DNA from: Gyrodactylus bullatarudis | Taxonomy: Eukaryota > Platyhelminthes > Monogenea > Gyrodactylidea > Gyrodactylidae | Length of the DNA stretch: 64,000 bases | NCBI GenBank assembly: GCA_012064415.1 | Contig: SSNU01000265.1 | Location: 62,001 to 126,000, forward strand | Direction: 5' to 3' | Part shown: piece by piece, positions 46,891 to 60,793 of the stretch | Numbering within the stretch: the first letter of the stretch is position 1 | How the letters are laid out: each line of letters opens with the position of its first letter | Notes under the pieces: model-generated | The model's database searches: none | Told to the model about the DNA's origin: nothing | What the model saw: only the letters and a program-made list of their open reading frames with translations | Program-made: the position numbers and the translations under genes

Positions 46891-48496
46891 AAATATCACA
46901 GATACAGTCAATTTCACACATAACGACTCGAGATATCATCTCTGCCCTTTCTCGTTTGTTTATTATACCAAAACTGTTAGCCATCACGTTATCCCAATAA
47001 CCAATCAGAATAGACCGAGCAAATGGTTCTAGTTTTTTAATCTTGAATATCATTTCAGCTCAATTATTATTCAGAAAAGATACACTTTTAGGAATATTCC
47101 AATTGATATGATTTCTGATTGTTTTCTTTGACTTTAAAAGTACTTATGAAAGTTGTTGCGTTCAGAATCCATCTTCATATATTTATTTGAACATGAACAT
47201 TATTAGTATTACTATTTTCAGTAAACTCCTTGAAAAATTTTTAATCAGAGACTAGGCTTAAATCTATAGTCATTGATGCAGCCCTGGCTTTAAATCTCAA
47301 AAAATTCAAGGCCAGTGATGATTATCTTCGGAAAATTAGTAAAGAGGAAAATCTATCATAGAGAAACGTAAGCTGTAGATTCTCATCTTTGCATAGGTTA
47401 TACCAAGAAAGATAATGTTGGATAAAAAGATACTATTCGATCCCAATATTTGTGATTCAATCGAAGATGCTAGCAAATGCTACATCTTAAACGATATTTC
47501 TCTTACTTATCGGAACACGTTCGTCACAGCATTTCAGTTAATAAATTTCAGTGGAACAGATTCGACTCCTGTAATCATGAAAAAAAGAATTGACGCTGGT
47601 ATTGTATGCATATTTATCTTGTTCAATTTATACCAGGTTCGCATAATTATTTCTGTAACTTATTTTATGAATAAAAATCTATTATATATTTTTTCTACGT
47701 ATCTCAATCATTGATTACATTATGGGATTTGAATTCATTGAGAGTTGAGTAAAAGCATTCAAAATAGATTGAATTGTGAAAAGGGTAATATCTTATTTCA
47801 TTGAAAGTGAACTCTTACTACATTATCGTCTCAAGTAATCTTTTGAGCATTCTCAAGTTCCTCATCATGGAAAGAGTATTTCCAGCCCTTGGCGTAATTT
47901 GAGATTTACATGTATCAGGGATACTAAACTAACATTGTAGTCTAGTTTTTAACTTTGGTCAAACAGAGTTTTTTCATCTTGTCTGAATTGCTATTTGCGG
48001 CAATCGATAAAACTTGGTGATAACTACCCTAATATACATAAGAATGACATTTCATTCTACCAAAGAGAATTCAGTCTCTTAAAAATTGGTGCATATAAAT
48101 ATGCTGCTTTTGATTCAAAATAAGAAAGTGAGCGAAATGTCCGACTATGGCGTGCAGATGATCTTCAAGAAATTTGATAGGCCACTTTGGTCTCGTGGAA
48201 ATAATGAGATCGACAGAAATCTGACTGATGGCCAATCACTTGACGGGGCAAAAATTAAACCAGGAACAAACATGAAATATTTCGGGAGATTTTTCCATTT
48301 GAGATGAAGAAAATTTTTTAATGTACAAAGGCTATTCTATAAAAAAAATAAATAAAATTTAAAATCAGGAAAATTCGTCTTTTTTTTCTATAGCCAAATT
48401 CTTACCGATTATCTAGAGACAATCTATGATTTTTTTTTTATAAAATGATGGTGAAATCTCATCTTCATATCACCTAGTTTCTTCTTAATTTACGAT
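46891..48496. other. Unassigned stretch
   Basis: Plus-strand frames at 47,415-47,714 (starting MLDKKILFDPNICDSIEDAS) and 48,086-48,307 are protein-like in places but unrecognised. No splice-supported model can be drawn. Confidence 0.35.
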
Positions 48497-48725
48497 TTCT
48501 CACGATATAAAGCAACTATCGATGAATTTGGGAAATTTGCAAAAATTGAATTTTTTCATCAAGGTGTCAGAATTTTCTAAAGATTTTTTAGAAACCAGTT
48601 CAAAATGCACTTTCCCTGATTTAAGAGAAAAAAATTTACAAGATATTAGCAGTCATTTTAAATTATGAGTCGGCGCGATTATTCCCTTATTTTCAAATTT
48701 TGAATTTAAAATTTTTCGTGATTTC
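48497..48725. repeat. Fold-back fragment, subfamily C (left half)
   Basis: AACTATCGATGAATTTGGGA, then CATCAAGGTGTCAGAATTTT and ATTATGAGTCGGCGCGATTA match the C left half. The right half is missing. Confidence 0.6.
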
Positions 48726-49020
48726 AATTTGAACTTATTTGATGATTCATCCTGTTTTAATAATTGTCTAATGGTAAGAATTGTCTGTAAACGGCACACT
48801 AATGGACTAGAATCTCTGCGATCATTTTTTGAGTGGCTATTTTTAAACATAAATGAAATAGGGGAGGAGCATTTTCGAAATAATTCTTGGAATTCGGATA
48901 AATCGGTATGAGAACAAAGTGAAAAAAACTTTCGCCCTACCCTAGTGTAGTGTAGAATTTAAAAGTGGATTTTCAACACAACACGAATTTTAAATAAAAG
49001 ATGTAGAATTTTTATTCAAT

Positions 49021-51267
49021 TCAAGCTTTGTTCTTTTTTTTCTTGGCCTGAGAACTATCAATATTGGCCCTACGTTCCTTGAGAGCCTTGAGGTCTTTCG
49101 TTTGCTTCTTATTGCTATACTTCATCTTGTTGTAAAGATTCTTCCTCTTCTTCGGGATAGAGAGTTCAGCCAACTTTTTCTCAGAGTTTACCTTGACAGT
49201 TTCCCTGTGTTGTTTCTCCTCTAGGGTTTCTTTCTTGCCTGGCTCAACTTTGACAATGTGTTTCTCTTTTTCTTTCTTGACTATTAATAATTTTGAAATA
49301 ATAATTATTATGTACTACTTTCAAGTATGTCACATTAAAAAAAGGAAAATAATAGAATTTAGGCCTACCTATTTTGACATCACGTGGTATTTTCTTTGCG
49401 GGAATTTCTTGCTCAACTTGTTTCGTCTTTTTATTACCCTGTTTAGCAGATGACTTGGTCCTCTTAACCCCACCTTTGCTAGTTTTGATTTCCTCCACAA
49501 GTTCTTCATCGTCGATGCATTCGTCATCAGACTCATTTTCAGATTCCTCATAAGCGGAATCATCAGCTTCAGCTTGTGCGACAACTGGTGCACCTAGGGT
49601 AAAGTAATAAAAAATAGAATTAAAACAAAATTTGAATAATAAAAATAATTACCTCTAATTTCAGCGAGAGAAACAAGACCAGAAAGGTAGTCGGCTTCAG
49701 GAGGACGATACATAAAGTTACCAGAGCCCATATGTGGAAGATCTGCTGTGGTGGGATTGACAAACTTTCTGATTTCAGCTCTCACATCCTCACCAGTCAT
49801 ACCCTTCTCTGTGACGTCAAGATTAAATGGACTCAAATGTGCTGGTAACTTGACACCTGGCATGTAATCTTGAATTGGCATAAGTCTTACTGCATTAAGA
49901 CTATCAAATACCCATTGAGGTTGAATATAATAGCGACCAGGTACAAAATCAACCATTGGTCTATCAATAATCTGATGGGTAATGGATTCGTCATCCTCTG
50001 AATATTTTGCTCCAATGAATAGACTTGAATCCCATGACGTCTCACCGGAACATGATTGAATTATAAGGGTCAAGACTTCTCTGGGTGTCTCACGATTCAA
50101 AAAGAATTTAAGCCCCTTGAAAAGACTTTTGATTTTTTCAATCTTGAGTTGACGGCTGACAGCCATGCCAACTTGATCATCGATTGACTGGAGAGTATCC
50201 ATCTCTTCGAGAGATTGCTTGTCGTTTGAGGTGAGTTCAGTTTCTATTCGTTTAATCGGATATGACAAACAGGATAAATACTTAAGGGAAAAGTTTAAAA
50301 TTGATTTGAACAAGAACATGCTCGAATAGGTAAACATACTTCAACTTTTTCTGAGTCTGAATAAGATGTTAACGTAGAGGCCAGTTTCGGAGGATAGGTA
50401 ATTCCATGTTTTTTATACAAACTAAATAAATGAAAATAATAGATTTTATGTAAATCTAGGAATCAAAAGTGAAAACACAAAGAAACTAACTTTGATAGTA
50501 ACGAACCAACAAGAGATGCATCGAATTCTAAACATGTAGCTAGAGTCCTGTAGTCAACGTCAGATGGAGTATGTGTTGAGGTATTGTGAGGAATAATCCA
50601 TATAACAGGAATGTTTTCAATTTCTGCTTCAATGTAAAATCCTTTCAAACTGATAAAGGAACGCCTAACAAGTTGAAGAGCAACAACAAAGTTCATGAAC
50701 TCAACAGATAAACGTCTGGATAGAGTAATCAAAGCTCCATGAAATTGAGTTGATTTGGGAAGACGCGAGAAGAGGAATATTAGATTGAGACTGTCACTGA
50801 TGTCTTTTATGGCATCTTCAGGGGAAGGATAGCGCTCGAGTATTATATCCTGATGGATAAGAATCAGATTAAATTCATTGTATTTTGAAATTAATTTTAG
50901 TTAAAGAGAATCTCACCTGAAGTGTATAACGTGGCTTGTTAATTCTGAGTCGGAATTCTCCGTCGAGATCGTTTTTCTCTCGAAGATGCTTCAATTTTCT
51001 TGTATAGATTCTTAACTGACGAAAGACTTGGAGAAGAGGTTCATTGGCAAGAAATCCTATATCTTTGGCATAAAAGAAAAGTTTAGGAGCCATATTTCCC
51101 TTGCCTGCCTTTTTGCGACTCTTTGGTTCAACAGGATAAATACCTTTGAGAATGCATAGCCGTCGAAAATTAGTAAGACTGATTTGAAGTCTTTTTATTG
51201 CCTGTGTTTGGGATAGATATGAAGTGGCAGTACCACTTTCATATTTAGACTTGAAAAATTTAGGCAT
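49021..51267 (-). CDS. PES1: Pescadillo homologue, ribosome biogenesis (PeBoW complex)
   Basis: Six exons (51267-50917, 50849-50491, 50421-50340, 50280-49653, 49593-49369, 49280-49021) join to 634 codons plus stop. Introns are 59-88 nt, all GT-AG. Hallmarks in order: [20 protein letters not shown] with [11 protein letters not shown] (Pescadillo N-terminal domain), then [31 protein letters not shown] and [17 protein letters not shown] domain follows at about residues 317-390 ([35 protein letters not shown]), then an acidic stretch ([15 protein letters not shown]) and a lysine-rich coiled tail. Known role: with BOP1 and WDR12 it matures 28S and 5.8S rRNA in the nucleolus. Start chosen at [12 protein letters not shown], which fits the family; an in-frame ATG 13 codons upstream (51,306) is possible. 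AATAAA at 49,016-49,011 lies just past the stop. It is divergent from PARG. Confidence 0.94.
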
Positions 51268-51359
51268 TAAACGTGAATCGCTCAAAATTTGACTTGAACC
51301 AAACAAATTTATATCAAGTTTTAGTAACGCTAATTCAAATTGCGTGCAATTATAAATGG
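51268..51359. promoter_or_regulatory. Shared bidirectional promoter, PES1/PARG
   Basis: Only 92 bp separate the PES1 ATG (minus) from the PARG ATG (plus), so both promoters and 5' leaders must lie in this gap or overlap the opposite gene. I see no TATA box at a clear distance from either start. Confidence 0.55.
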
Positions 51360-53571
51360 ATGAATTTGAAAACAGCAGGAAAAATATTCCACAGCCGATT
51401 TGGGAAGTAAATTAATCTTTATAATAATTATTATTAGCCTTTTAGTTTGTTTGAAAATCAAGTAACTGACCAGGATTATGGCTCAGTACAAGACTCCATC
51501 TATCATAAAGCATTTTTTGAAATCAATGATAACAACAAATTTGAAATTATCAAAGAAGAGCAGTTTGACACATGGGACTCGGATCATGTTCGAATGCCAT
51601 TCTCAGAATCCAACAAAATTAACTATGAAAATGTGTTACAAGTCAGATGGAAGTTATTTCAAGAAAAATTTCAGAACAAAATCAAATCATTTGATGACTT
51701 TTTAGATAAAATTCACTCGTTAAATCCAAGATTCAAAAACTATTGGAATTTTAACATTCTTAATCTTGTTATTCATAATCATCCAGGCCATCTTGATACC
51801 TTGAACAAAATTTCATCGTTAGCTTTGGACTTACCCAATCAGATTATGAGACCCATTCCTTTGGTTAAGCAAGGAAAGATGCTAAGTCTTTCATTTACAC
51901 AGTATCAAATATCTGTCCTCCTGGCGAATGGTTTTCTGTGTAATTATCCTCGTCGAAATAAGACACAATACGGCTCAGAATATGCAAACTATCCTTCAAT
52001 AAACTTTTCACCTTTGCTTAACGAGAAGAAGGGTCTGACCAATCTTTGCAATACAAAATATCAAAAAGTCCTCTGCATTCTCAACTATTTTAACAGGGTC
52101 TATGATGAAGGGGAAAAATATAAGAATTCCTGTGTAACATTTTCCCGCAGAAATTTATCACTAAAACCGGAATGGGCAAAATCGAATAAACTCATCTCTT
52201 CTTCCAAGTTAATTGTCAGTGAAAATCATAGAATTGAAGATCATCCCTTAGATACAATTCAGGTCGATTTTGCCAATCAATATCTAGGCGGTGGATTTCT
52301 TGGACATGGTTGCGTCCAGGAAGAGATTATGGTCGCAATGAAACCTGAAATTCTTGTTGGAGGTCTCTTCTTTGAAAGACTCTCTAATCCGGAGAGTTTG
52401 ATCATTCAAGGTGTTGAACAATTCTCAAAGTATTCTGGTTACGCTGATACCTTTCGTTATGAAGGTAACTTTGTTGAAGGATCTGATAGTAATTGTATTC
52501 GGTGAGTGTTCTTCTACACATCTAATCAACGTTTAAAATAATCACGATTCCTCTCCCCCATCTCTAGAGATAAATACAATCGTTGGCGCAATGTAATAAC
52601 AGTTATAGACGCATTAATCTTTAATAAAGTTCCAGTACAACATACAACATACTATTTTGAAAGGGAACTAAATAAAGCCTATTGTGGATTCACTGATAGT
52701 CTCCAGCCAACGGCAATTTTACCTAAGGTAGTCGTTTCCGGTAATTGGGGCTGTGGGGCATTCGGCGGAAGCAATCAAATCAAAGGTAAAATAAAGTTTA
52801 TTTGTCATAAAATTCTTGATAAAGGTAATGCGATTCTCTAAGCTCTTTAGTTACTTGAACCTGTACGACATTTATATGACTTACGAGTATTGCCCCAGTT
52901 AATAATACAGATTAAGCTATTAGTAAATTAATAATCAGTAGGGCAGCAATTTTGCTATTTTGACCATGATAAATAGAATTTCAATATGGATTAGCTTGTG
53001 TCATCCTTTCTTATCTGAGCTTTCTAATAACAGATCAAATTTTGCTATTATTCTGCTATAAAAACATGAAATGCTCCTTTTTTTAAAACACATTCCAACC
53101 ACATATAGTTTCTTGATGAATTAAGACACTTTAGCCAACGAATTTGGGGTATTTTATTCTTCGGATCAAACAAACATCTCTCAGCATTAACAGTCTGACC
53201 ATAATCTAAAAGTTCATAGTGAATAAGCCCCCTTTCATTGTCCAAAACACAATCAGCATTGATATAATAATATGAATAAAAAATCTTGTTTTTATAATTT
53301 TTTGTTCATTTTCTCAGCCCTGATCCAACTTATGGCCTGTGTTGAAGCTCAAAAGGATTTGGCCTATTGTTCGTTTCATGACAAACATCTCAAGAATAAT
53401 CTCCTGTCAATGTACAAGATATTCCTCGACAACTGGGTCACTGTTTCAGATCTCCACTCTTTAATTTTAAAATATGGAAAGTTTCTCACAAAAAATTACA
53501 CTGATATTGATTTGTTTACTTTTATAAAGCGAGAACTCTTGGAAATTGAATCAGAGCTTGTCATTCTATAA
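51360..53571 (+). CDS. PARG: Poly(ADP-ribose) glycohydrolase
   Basis: Four exons (51360-51406, 51446-52501, 52568-52785, 53318-53571) join to 524 codons plus stop. Introns are 39, 66 and 532 nt. The catalytic signature GGGFLGHGCVQEEI (about residues 297-310) carries the tandem glutamates, with IQVDFANQYLGGG before it. SGNWGCGAFGG and ALIQLMACVEAQKDLAYCSF follow across the last intron, as in animal PARG. The enzyme hydrolyses poly(ADP-ribose) chains made by PARPs. Compared with vertebrate PARG the long regulatory N-terminus is absent. Exon 1 encodes MNLKTAGKIFHSRFG, a short basic, amphipathic-looking segment that could target mitochondria (inference); its 39-nt intron is inferred from phase and GT-AG. 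AATAAA is at 53,597. The last intron contains a mariner relic. Confidence 0.95.
53048..53281 (-). pseudogene. Mariner transposase relic in the last PARG intron
   Basis: On the minus strand VLDNERGLIHYELLDYGQTV with NAE matches the mariner catalytic-core segment (usual pattern W-D-x-K-G-v-i-h-y-E-L-L-p-x-G-q-T-v-N-a). LFDPKNKIPQIRWLKCLNSS with RNY then resembles the mariner C-terminus (LP-x-R-W-q-K-c-i). The 150 or so residues between are deleted. No TIRs were recognised. It sits antisense to PARG and explains why this intron is far longer than its neighbours. Confidence 0.6.
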
Positions 53572-54103
53572 GTTAATATGTTTTACATAAAAAGAAATAA
53601 AAATTATTTTTGATTTATTACAACTACACATTGGTTTCTTTTTCTCTTGTCCATCCACTATCGAATTTGAGGCCAAAGTAACTCGAGAAAAATTTAAACA
53701 GCCAGTCAACTATTATACTGACTGATTAAACTTTGAAAGCTGTTACTATTGATCCAAATTTTACATTGTTTCTCTCTTAGTAGAGAGGCACATTTGATTT
53801 AAAGAAATAACACTTTGATATCTCTCTCTAGGGTGATTATTCAATTGAACCGATAAAACTGGACTTTTATTCCAAGGAGGACACAGAGCAAGATTTGATT
53901 CATTACACGTTTGGAGGAAAAGGTGAGCAAATATTGATAGAAACATTGCACATGACTCTTTAACCCTTCATGTCCCAAATTATTATTTTTTCATCATACA
54001 AACTATAGAAAATTCATAACCTTATCTTTATAAATTATAAATATTTTAGAATAGAAATTTATGTATTTTAATTGCAATAATATATACAAAATAGTTTATG
54101 TAC
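53572..54103. other. PARG 3' flank with a solitary piggyBac-like end
   Basis: It holds the PARG poly(A) signal, then at 53,964 TTAACCCTTCATGTCCCAAA, close to the TIR of the miniature element at 12.4 kb (CCCTTGAAGTCCCA). No right end is visible before the non-LTR element, which may have landed inside it. The 3' tail of that retroelement also lies in this stretch. Confidence 0.4.
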
Positions 54104-55140
54104 AGTCATTAGAAAAAATAGTTTGTAAAGTTATTATGGTTTTCGGGAATCAGGTTCTTTTTAAAATAATGGCATAGGGTTTTAATGTTTGTATGAGGGA
54201 TTTTATTAATATCAATCTGGAATCTACAGGTGATCGGGAGAATATTTGACAAGAGAATAGAAAAACCACGTTTTTGTCTAAGATTATAGGGCTGGGATCT
54301 TGGATTTTGTGTATTATTGTAGAGGATCATAGAAGCTGATATTCTTCTAAGCCAGATAGGGAAAAGGTTTGTTTTTAATAAACATTCATCGTAGCTAAGT
54401 TGGCCAACACACTTCCTAATGAATCTGAATTGGATGCGTTCTAAAGCTCTCGATGAGGATTGAGGAAGGTTCACAATGAGTGCCGAGCAGTAGTCTAATT
54501 TGGATCGGATAAAACTTCGGTACATGTTCAATCTTAGTTCAGGGTCGTGGATAAATTTTGAAATTAAATAAGTCTTGTACCTCAGACTTTTTAGTAGCGT
54601 TGTTATGTGATCTTTAGTTTGTAATTTGTTGTTGTAATGAATGCCTAGGTCTTGTATTTCTGTGACGATAATTGGGAAGAGGGATACGTTTAGATTAGGC
54701 AGGGAAGGTCCAAGTAACATTGATTTGGATTTTGAGTGATTTTGGAGAGAGATTCCGTGAGATGTTTGAGTTCGGAAGAGAGGGACAGGTTGGACGGATT
54801 AGGAATGACAATTTTCAGATCATCAGCGTATTTAAAATAATGAACAAGTTGATTAGAAGGGCGAATTGATGCAAATACCAGATTGAAAAGTGTGGGACCT
54901 AATAGTATTATAATAGTTATTGAGCCCTGAGGAACTCCTGATGGGATTAGGTTTGGACTTGACGATACATTACAAACTTTGACTATTTGTTTCCTTGTAG
55001 ACAAGAAAGTAAGGATCCAATTGGTGACATATTTGTTGATACCGAGATGGTTAAGGGTTTGGACTATAGCGGAGAAGGGAAGTTTATCAAAGGCCTTTGA
55101 AATATCAAGAAATATGACTAAGACAGGAATTTTCTTATAA
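54104..55140 (-). pseudogene. 5'-truncated non-LTR retrotransposon with RT core
   Basis: Minus-strand frames give, in order, VIFLDISKAFDKLPFSAIVQ, FLSTRKQIVKV, SGVPQGS, LGPTLFNLVFAS and the catalytic YFKYADDLKIVI. A one-base frameshift near 54,700-54,735 leads into LLGPSLPNLNVS, IQDLGIHYNNKLQTKDHITT, ALERIQFRFIRKCVG and LFPIWLRRISAS, to a stop at 54,109. The N-terminal endonuclease and first RT blocks are missing, which is usual 5' truncation. Four or more sister fragments lie in this window. It fills the gap between PARG and METTL18. Confidence 0.88.
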
Positions 55141-55259
55141 AGTTGCTTGTGATATTTTTATAGCTTAATAAAGCGGATAAAGTATTTTAAGTATCTTTCA
55201 ATTAAAAATATCGCTCAAGAAACCAGCGTAAGACTTGGAAGATCAATAAAATGAGCCTA

Positions 55260-55729
55260 TAAATTGTTAAAGTAAAAAAATTCAATCTTGCCAAATTAGG
55301 CAATATTTTCTAATGACGAAAATGCGCCCAAATTATTATCGATTTCAAAGATTTGATGCAATAAATTACTGATATTTGGGATCAAAATTGGACAAATACA
55401 TTCGAATTTGACCAAGGAAGTTCACAGAGATTCTTCCTTTGCGATGATTGAAAATTTCAGATGTCTCAATTTCTCAGAGTTTGTCTAATCTTGATCCCAA
55501 ATATCAGCAATTTATTGCTTCAATTATCTTGAATCAAAAATAATTTTGAGCTCTAATGTTGAAAAACTGGAAATTTGGTGCATTTTCGAAATTCAAAAAA
55601 TGCCAGAAATCTTTTTCATTCCATCGTGAAATTCCAAACAAAATCATTCTCCCTGACTATTTGAAAAAAATATTGAGTTTTTGTAAAAATAGTGAATTCT
55701 CATTTTCACATCTTCAACTAGCTTTAGTT
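55260..55729. repeat. Fold-back element, subfamily A, next to METTL18
   Basis: ATTATTATCGATTTCAAAGA, GATCAAAATTGGACAAATAC, their mirrored counterparts, and the right end GAATTCTCATTTTCACATCT followed by TCAACTAGCTTTA. The left end is degraded. It ends 18 bp before the METTL18 start codon, so it must contribute the METTL18 5' leader or promoter unless an upstream exon exists. Confidence 0.7.
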
Positions 55730-55746
55730 TAGTTTTAAGTCATGTT

Positions 55747-56607
55747 ATGAGCACTGAATTACAGGTCTCCTCTGAGAAAATCAATAGCAGTGGTGCAAGA
55801 AGATTACTCAATGAAATTTGTAAAACATGTTTGTTTTATTTCAAGTATTCTCTATACAGTTTATTTGGGGGGGGGGATAGACATGTATTCTTTGCTGACT
55901 TTACTAATTCTACTCTAAATCTATTTCTTGAAATTTGTTTAGATTTTAAGATAATTAAAGAATCTACAGTTCAAAATTACTTGAAGGAAAATCCAACAAA
56001 ATTATCACCGGAACTTTTGGCAAGTTTTGAAAATGAACTTGATGTAAAGAAGGATATCAATGAAGGTGGCTTCACAATCTGGGATGGTTGTCTGGCCTTG
56101 TGCAATTACATCTGTAAGAGTGTAGACGTTGAAAATAAGTCTGTCCTCGACTTGGGTTGTGGCTGTGGCCTTGTCGGTTTCATTTCCATGGCCAGGGGTG
56201 CATCTCATGTTGTATTTCAAGATTACAATCGAGAAGTCTTGGACTACTGGACAGTGCAAAATTTCTTTATCAACTTTCCATCAGAAGAGACTGCCAACTG
56301 TCAATTCATCTATGGGGATTGGTCTCGTCTTATCAAACCCTTGGCAAAGGATAGTCTTGATATAATTCTTGGTGCTGATGTCCTCTACTCTGATGAAAAC
56401 TATCCAGCTTTACTGGATTTATTTGAGAGAACTCTCAAGAGAAACGGGGGTCTCGTTTATTTGGAGTCAAAAGTGGTGTATGCCACTGGGGGATCCCTGG
56501 CCAAATTTGTCGAGCTTGTCAATCAAAGACAAACATTCCAATTTCATATTCAAAAATTAACCTCTTCTTCTGTTATCAAGTATATAATTAAATTATCTCA
56601 CAAATAA
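55747..56607 (+). CDS. METTL18: Protein-histidine N-methyltransferase, METTL18/Hpm1 family
   Basis: Single exon, 286 codons. A seven-beta-strand SAM-dependent methyltransferase: NEGGFTIWDGCLALCNYI (about 105-122), motif I VLDLGCGCGLVGF (133-145), FQDYN (157-161, characteristic of this family), GDWSRL, LGADVLYSDENY and VYLESKVVYATGGSLAKFVE. Known role of the family: methylates a histidine in ribosomal protein uL3 (RPL3). The protein is shorter than human METTL18 (372 aa) and its first 95 residues show no similarity. They contain a run of ten G (55,867-55,876) translated GGG, so the true start could be downstream or in an unseen exon. The stop codon overlaps the poly(A) signal. Confidence 0.87.
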   Translation: MSTELQVSSEKINSSGARRLLNEICKTCLFYFKYSLYSLFGGGDRHVFFADFTNSTLNLFLEICLDFKIIKESTVQNYLKENPTKLSPELLASFENELDVKKDINEGGFTIWDGCLALCNYICKSVDVENKSVLDLGCGCGLVGFISMARGASHVVFQDYNREVLDYWTVQNFFINFPSEETANCQFIYGDWSRLIKPLAKDSLDIILGADVLYSDENYPALLDLFERTLKRNGGLVYLESKVVYATGGSLAKFVELVNQRQTFQFHIQKLTSSSVIKYIIKLSHK

Positions 56608-56608
56608 A
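56603..56608 (+). promoter_or_regulatory. Poly(A) signal overlapping the METTL18 stop
   Basis: AATAAA spans the last base of the lysine codon before the stop, the TAA stop itself (56,605-56,607) and the next base. If used, the 3' UTR would be only a few tens of bases. Confidence 0.5.
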
Positions 56609-57705
56609 GGAAATCACACATTTGAATTCTACGGGTATGGTTAATTTTAAATGAGAAAGGGACAATGTTCCTCCCAGGGTACAATAGCTATGGAAGAATT
56701 AATCATGATTCATGAAATACTGAATATTCCAGCTTTGAAGAAAAATTCTTTATCGAGTAGAAAATTGGGGTGAATATGAAAATTCTTTATAATTACTCGA
56801 AAACGATTAATTTTCTCATTTTTTGTAATTGCAAAGAAATTATTTTTTTCAGATTCTACATCATTAGAAAATAAGGTTGGCTCACAGTCCATTAAATTGG
56901 GATTAGTAGTAAGACTGAAAAGACAATTAAAATATTGAGTCAGCAAAAAGTGTATATTCGAAAAAATGTGTTGTGCAATGCATCATTTACACAAGAGGCA
57001 CAGATTAATAGAATATTTTTTCAAGAATTTTCAAAGGCAGTTCTATCAATAAAAGTTTCTTAGATTGTTGGGATTATAATGGATAGTATAAAAGGCAGCT
57101 CTATGTTTTAAATGAACCAAATCAAGTATAGCTCACAGTAATGAACAGACTCAGAGAACTTTAAGAGAATACTAAAATATTTGCATGAGATTCTAACAGA
57201 ACAAAGGTAGAAAATCTTGACAAGTCAGGGAAGAGGTACTGTACCAATTGGGCCATTTTCAAGTTTATTTCATGAGCCCAATCTAACTTGTCGTTCAAAA
57301 GTATTTTTGGATACATTTTCTAGTTTATCTTCCAATTCTGAAATTCAGCTAAGCACCTCAAGATACATTGTTATTCCTAATTATAAGTTAAGGGATTAAA
57401 ATTTGTCTCACTACTTTTTGGTATTTTCTACGGTTTCTCCATGAAATTCACGTATCTAGAGAATGATTTTGAAGACTGAAAAAGTTTTATTATAACGTTG
57501 GTTACTTAGTCTCATGGTTATTAAATTGAATTCAGAATGTTGAATTGAAAATCGAATCTAGTTTCGTACCTGGAGTGTTCTCTTGAATAGGACCAGGAAT
57601 GAATAAAATACAATTGTATATGTGGAATAATAACTTTTATTGTTTTATTATTATGAGGGAATATAAAAATATACTTTTTGTGACTTTTATCGAGTGTAAT
57701 ATAAA
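56609..57705. other. Convergent gap METTL18/ATG5 with a repeat copy
   Basis: 56,760-56,890 is, in reverse complement, about 85-90 percent identical to 58,441-58,565 in the ATG5 intron, with one small indel. Both copies read NNFFAIT-x-x-EKINR-x-RVI-x-KNFHI in frame, so the source may have been a coding element. The rest shows nothing recognised. ATG5 poly(A) signals (minus strand AATAAA) lie at 57,649-57,644 and 57,641-57,636. Confidence 0.45.
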
Positions 57706-60393
<2,688 letters not shown>

Positions 60394-60793
60394 TATTCTA
60401 TCAAAATTATATATATTTTATTTCATACAAAAACTGTTGTCTATTTAGGATTATTAAACGTAAAAAGGAATATTTTTAAAAGATTTTGCAAATTTTTTTT
60501 TATTCATTCATAAATTTGATCGTTTCAAAGAAATTTTCACTCGTTGATTCTTGTGGTTTTAGATAATAGATTTGAAATAATTTAATTTAAAATAATTATT
60601 ATTTAGTAATAATATATTATATTAATTGATTCATATTAATTTAATGATATTTAGATTAAATAAGAATTAGTGATTAAAAATTTAATTACCTAAAAATCAG
60701 AAACAGATTGATTTAATCTGAATTTTGTTATCAAGATCAAAAATACAGAGTAAAAAGATTAATATTTATTTACAATGTCTCAAAAAATAATGT
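60394..60793. other. Gap between ATG5 and YJU2B
   Basis: This 400-bp AT-rich gap between two minus-strand genes holds the poly(A) signal of YJU2B (minus AATAAA at 60,770-60,765) and presumably the ATG5 promoter. No other feature was found. Confidence 0.5.

Noticed and set aside
50244..50339. Acceptor at TAG before 50,243 for PES1 exon 4
   Set aside because: It gives a frameshift; the acceptor CTTAAG just before 50,280 keeps the frame and restores the conserved [13 protein letters not shown] segment.
51447..51449. TTG at 51,447 as the PARG start
   Set aside because: A preceding TTTTAG acceptor and an in-phase upstream ATG exon give a normal start; a TTG start is unlikely in an animal nuclear gene.
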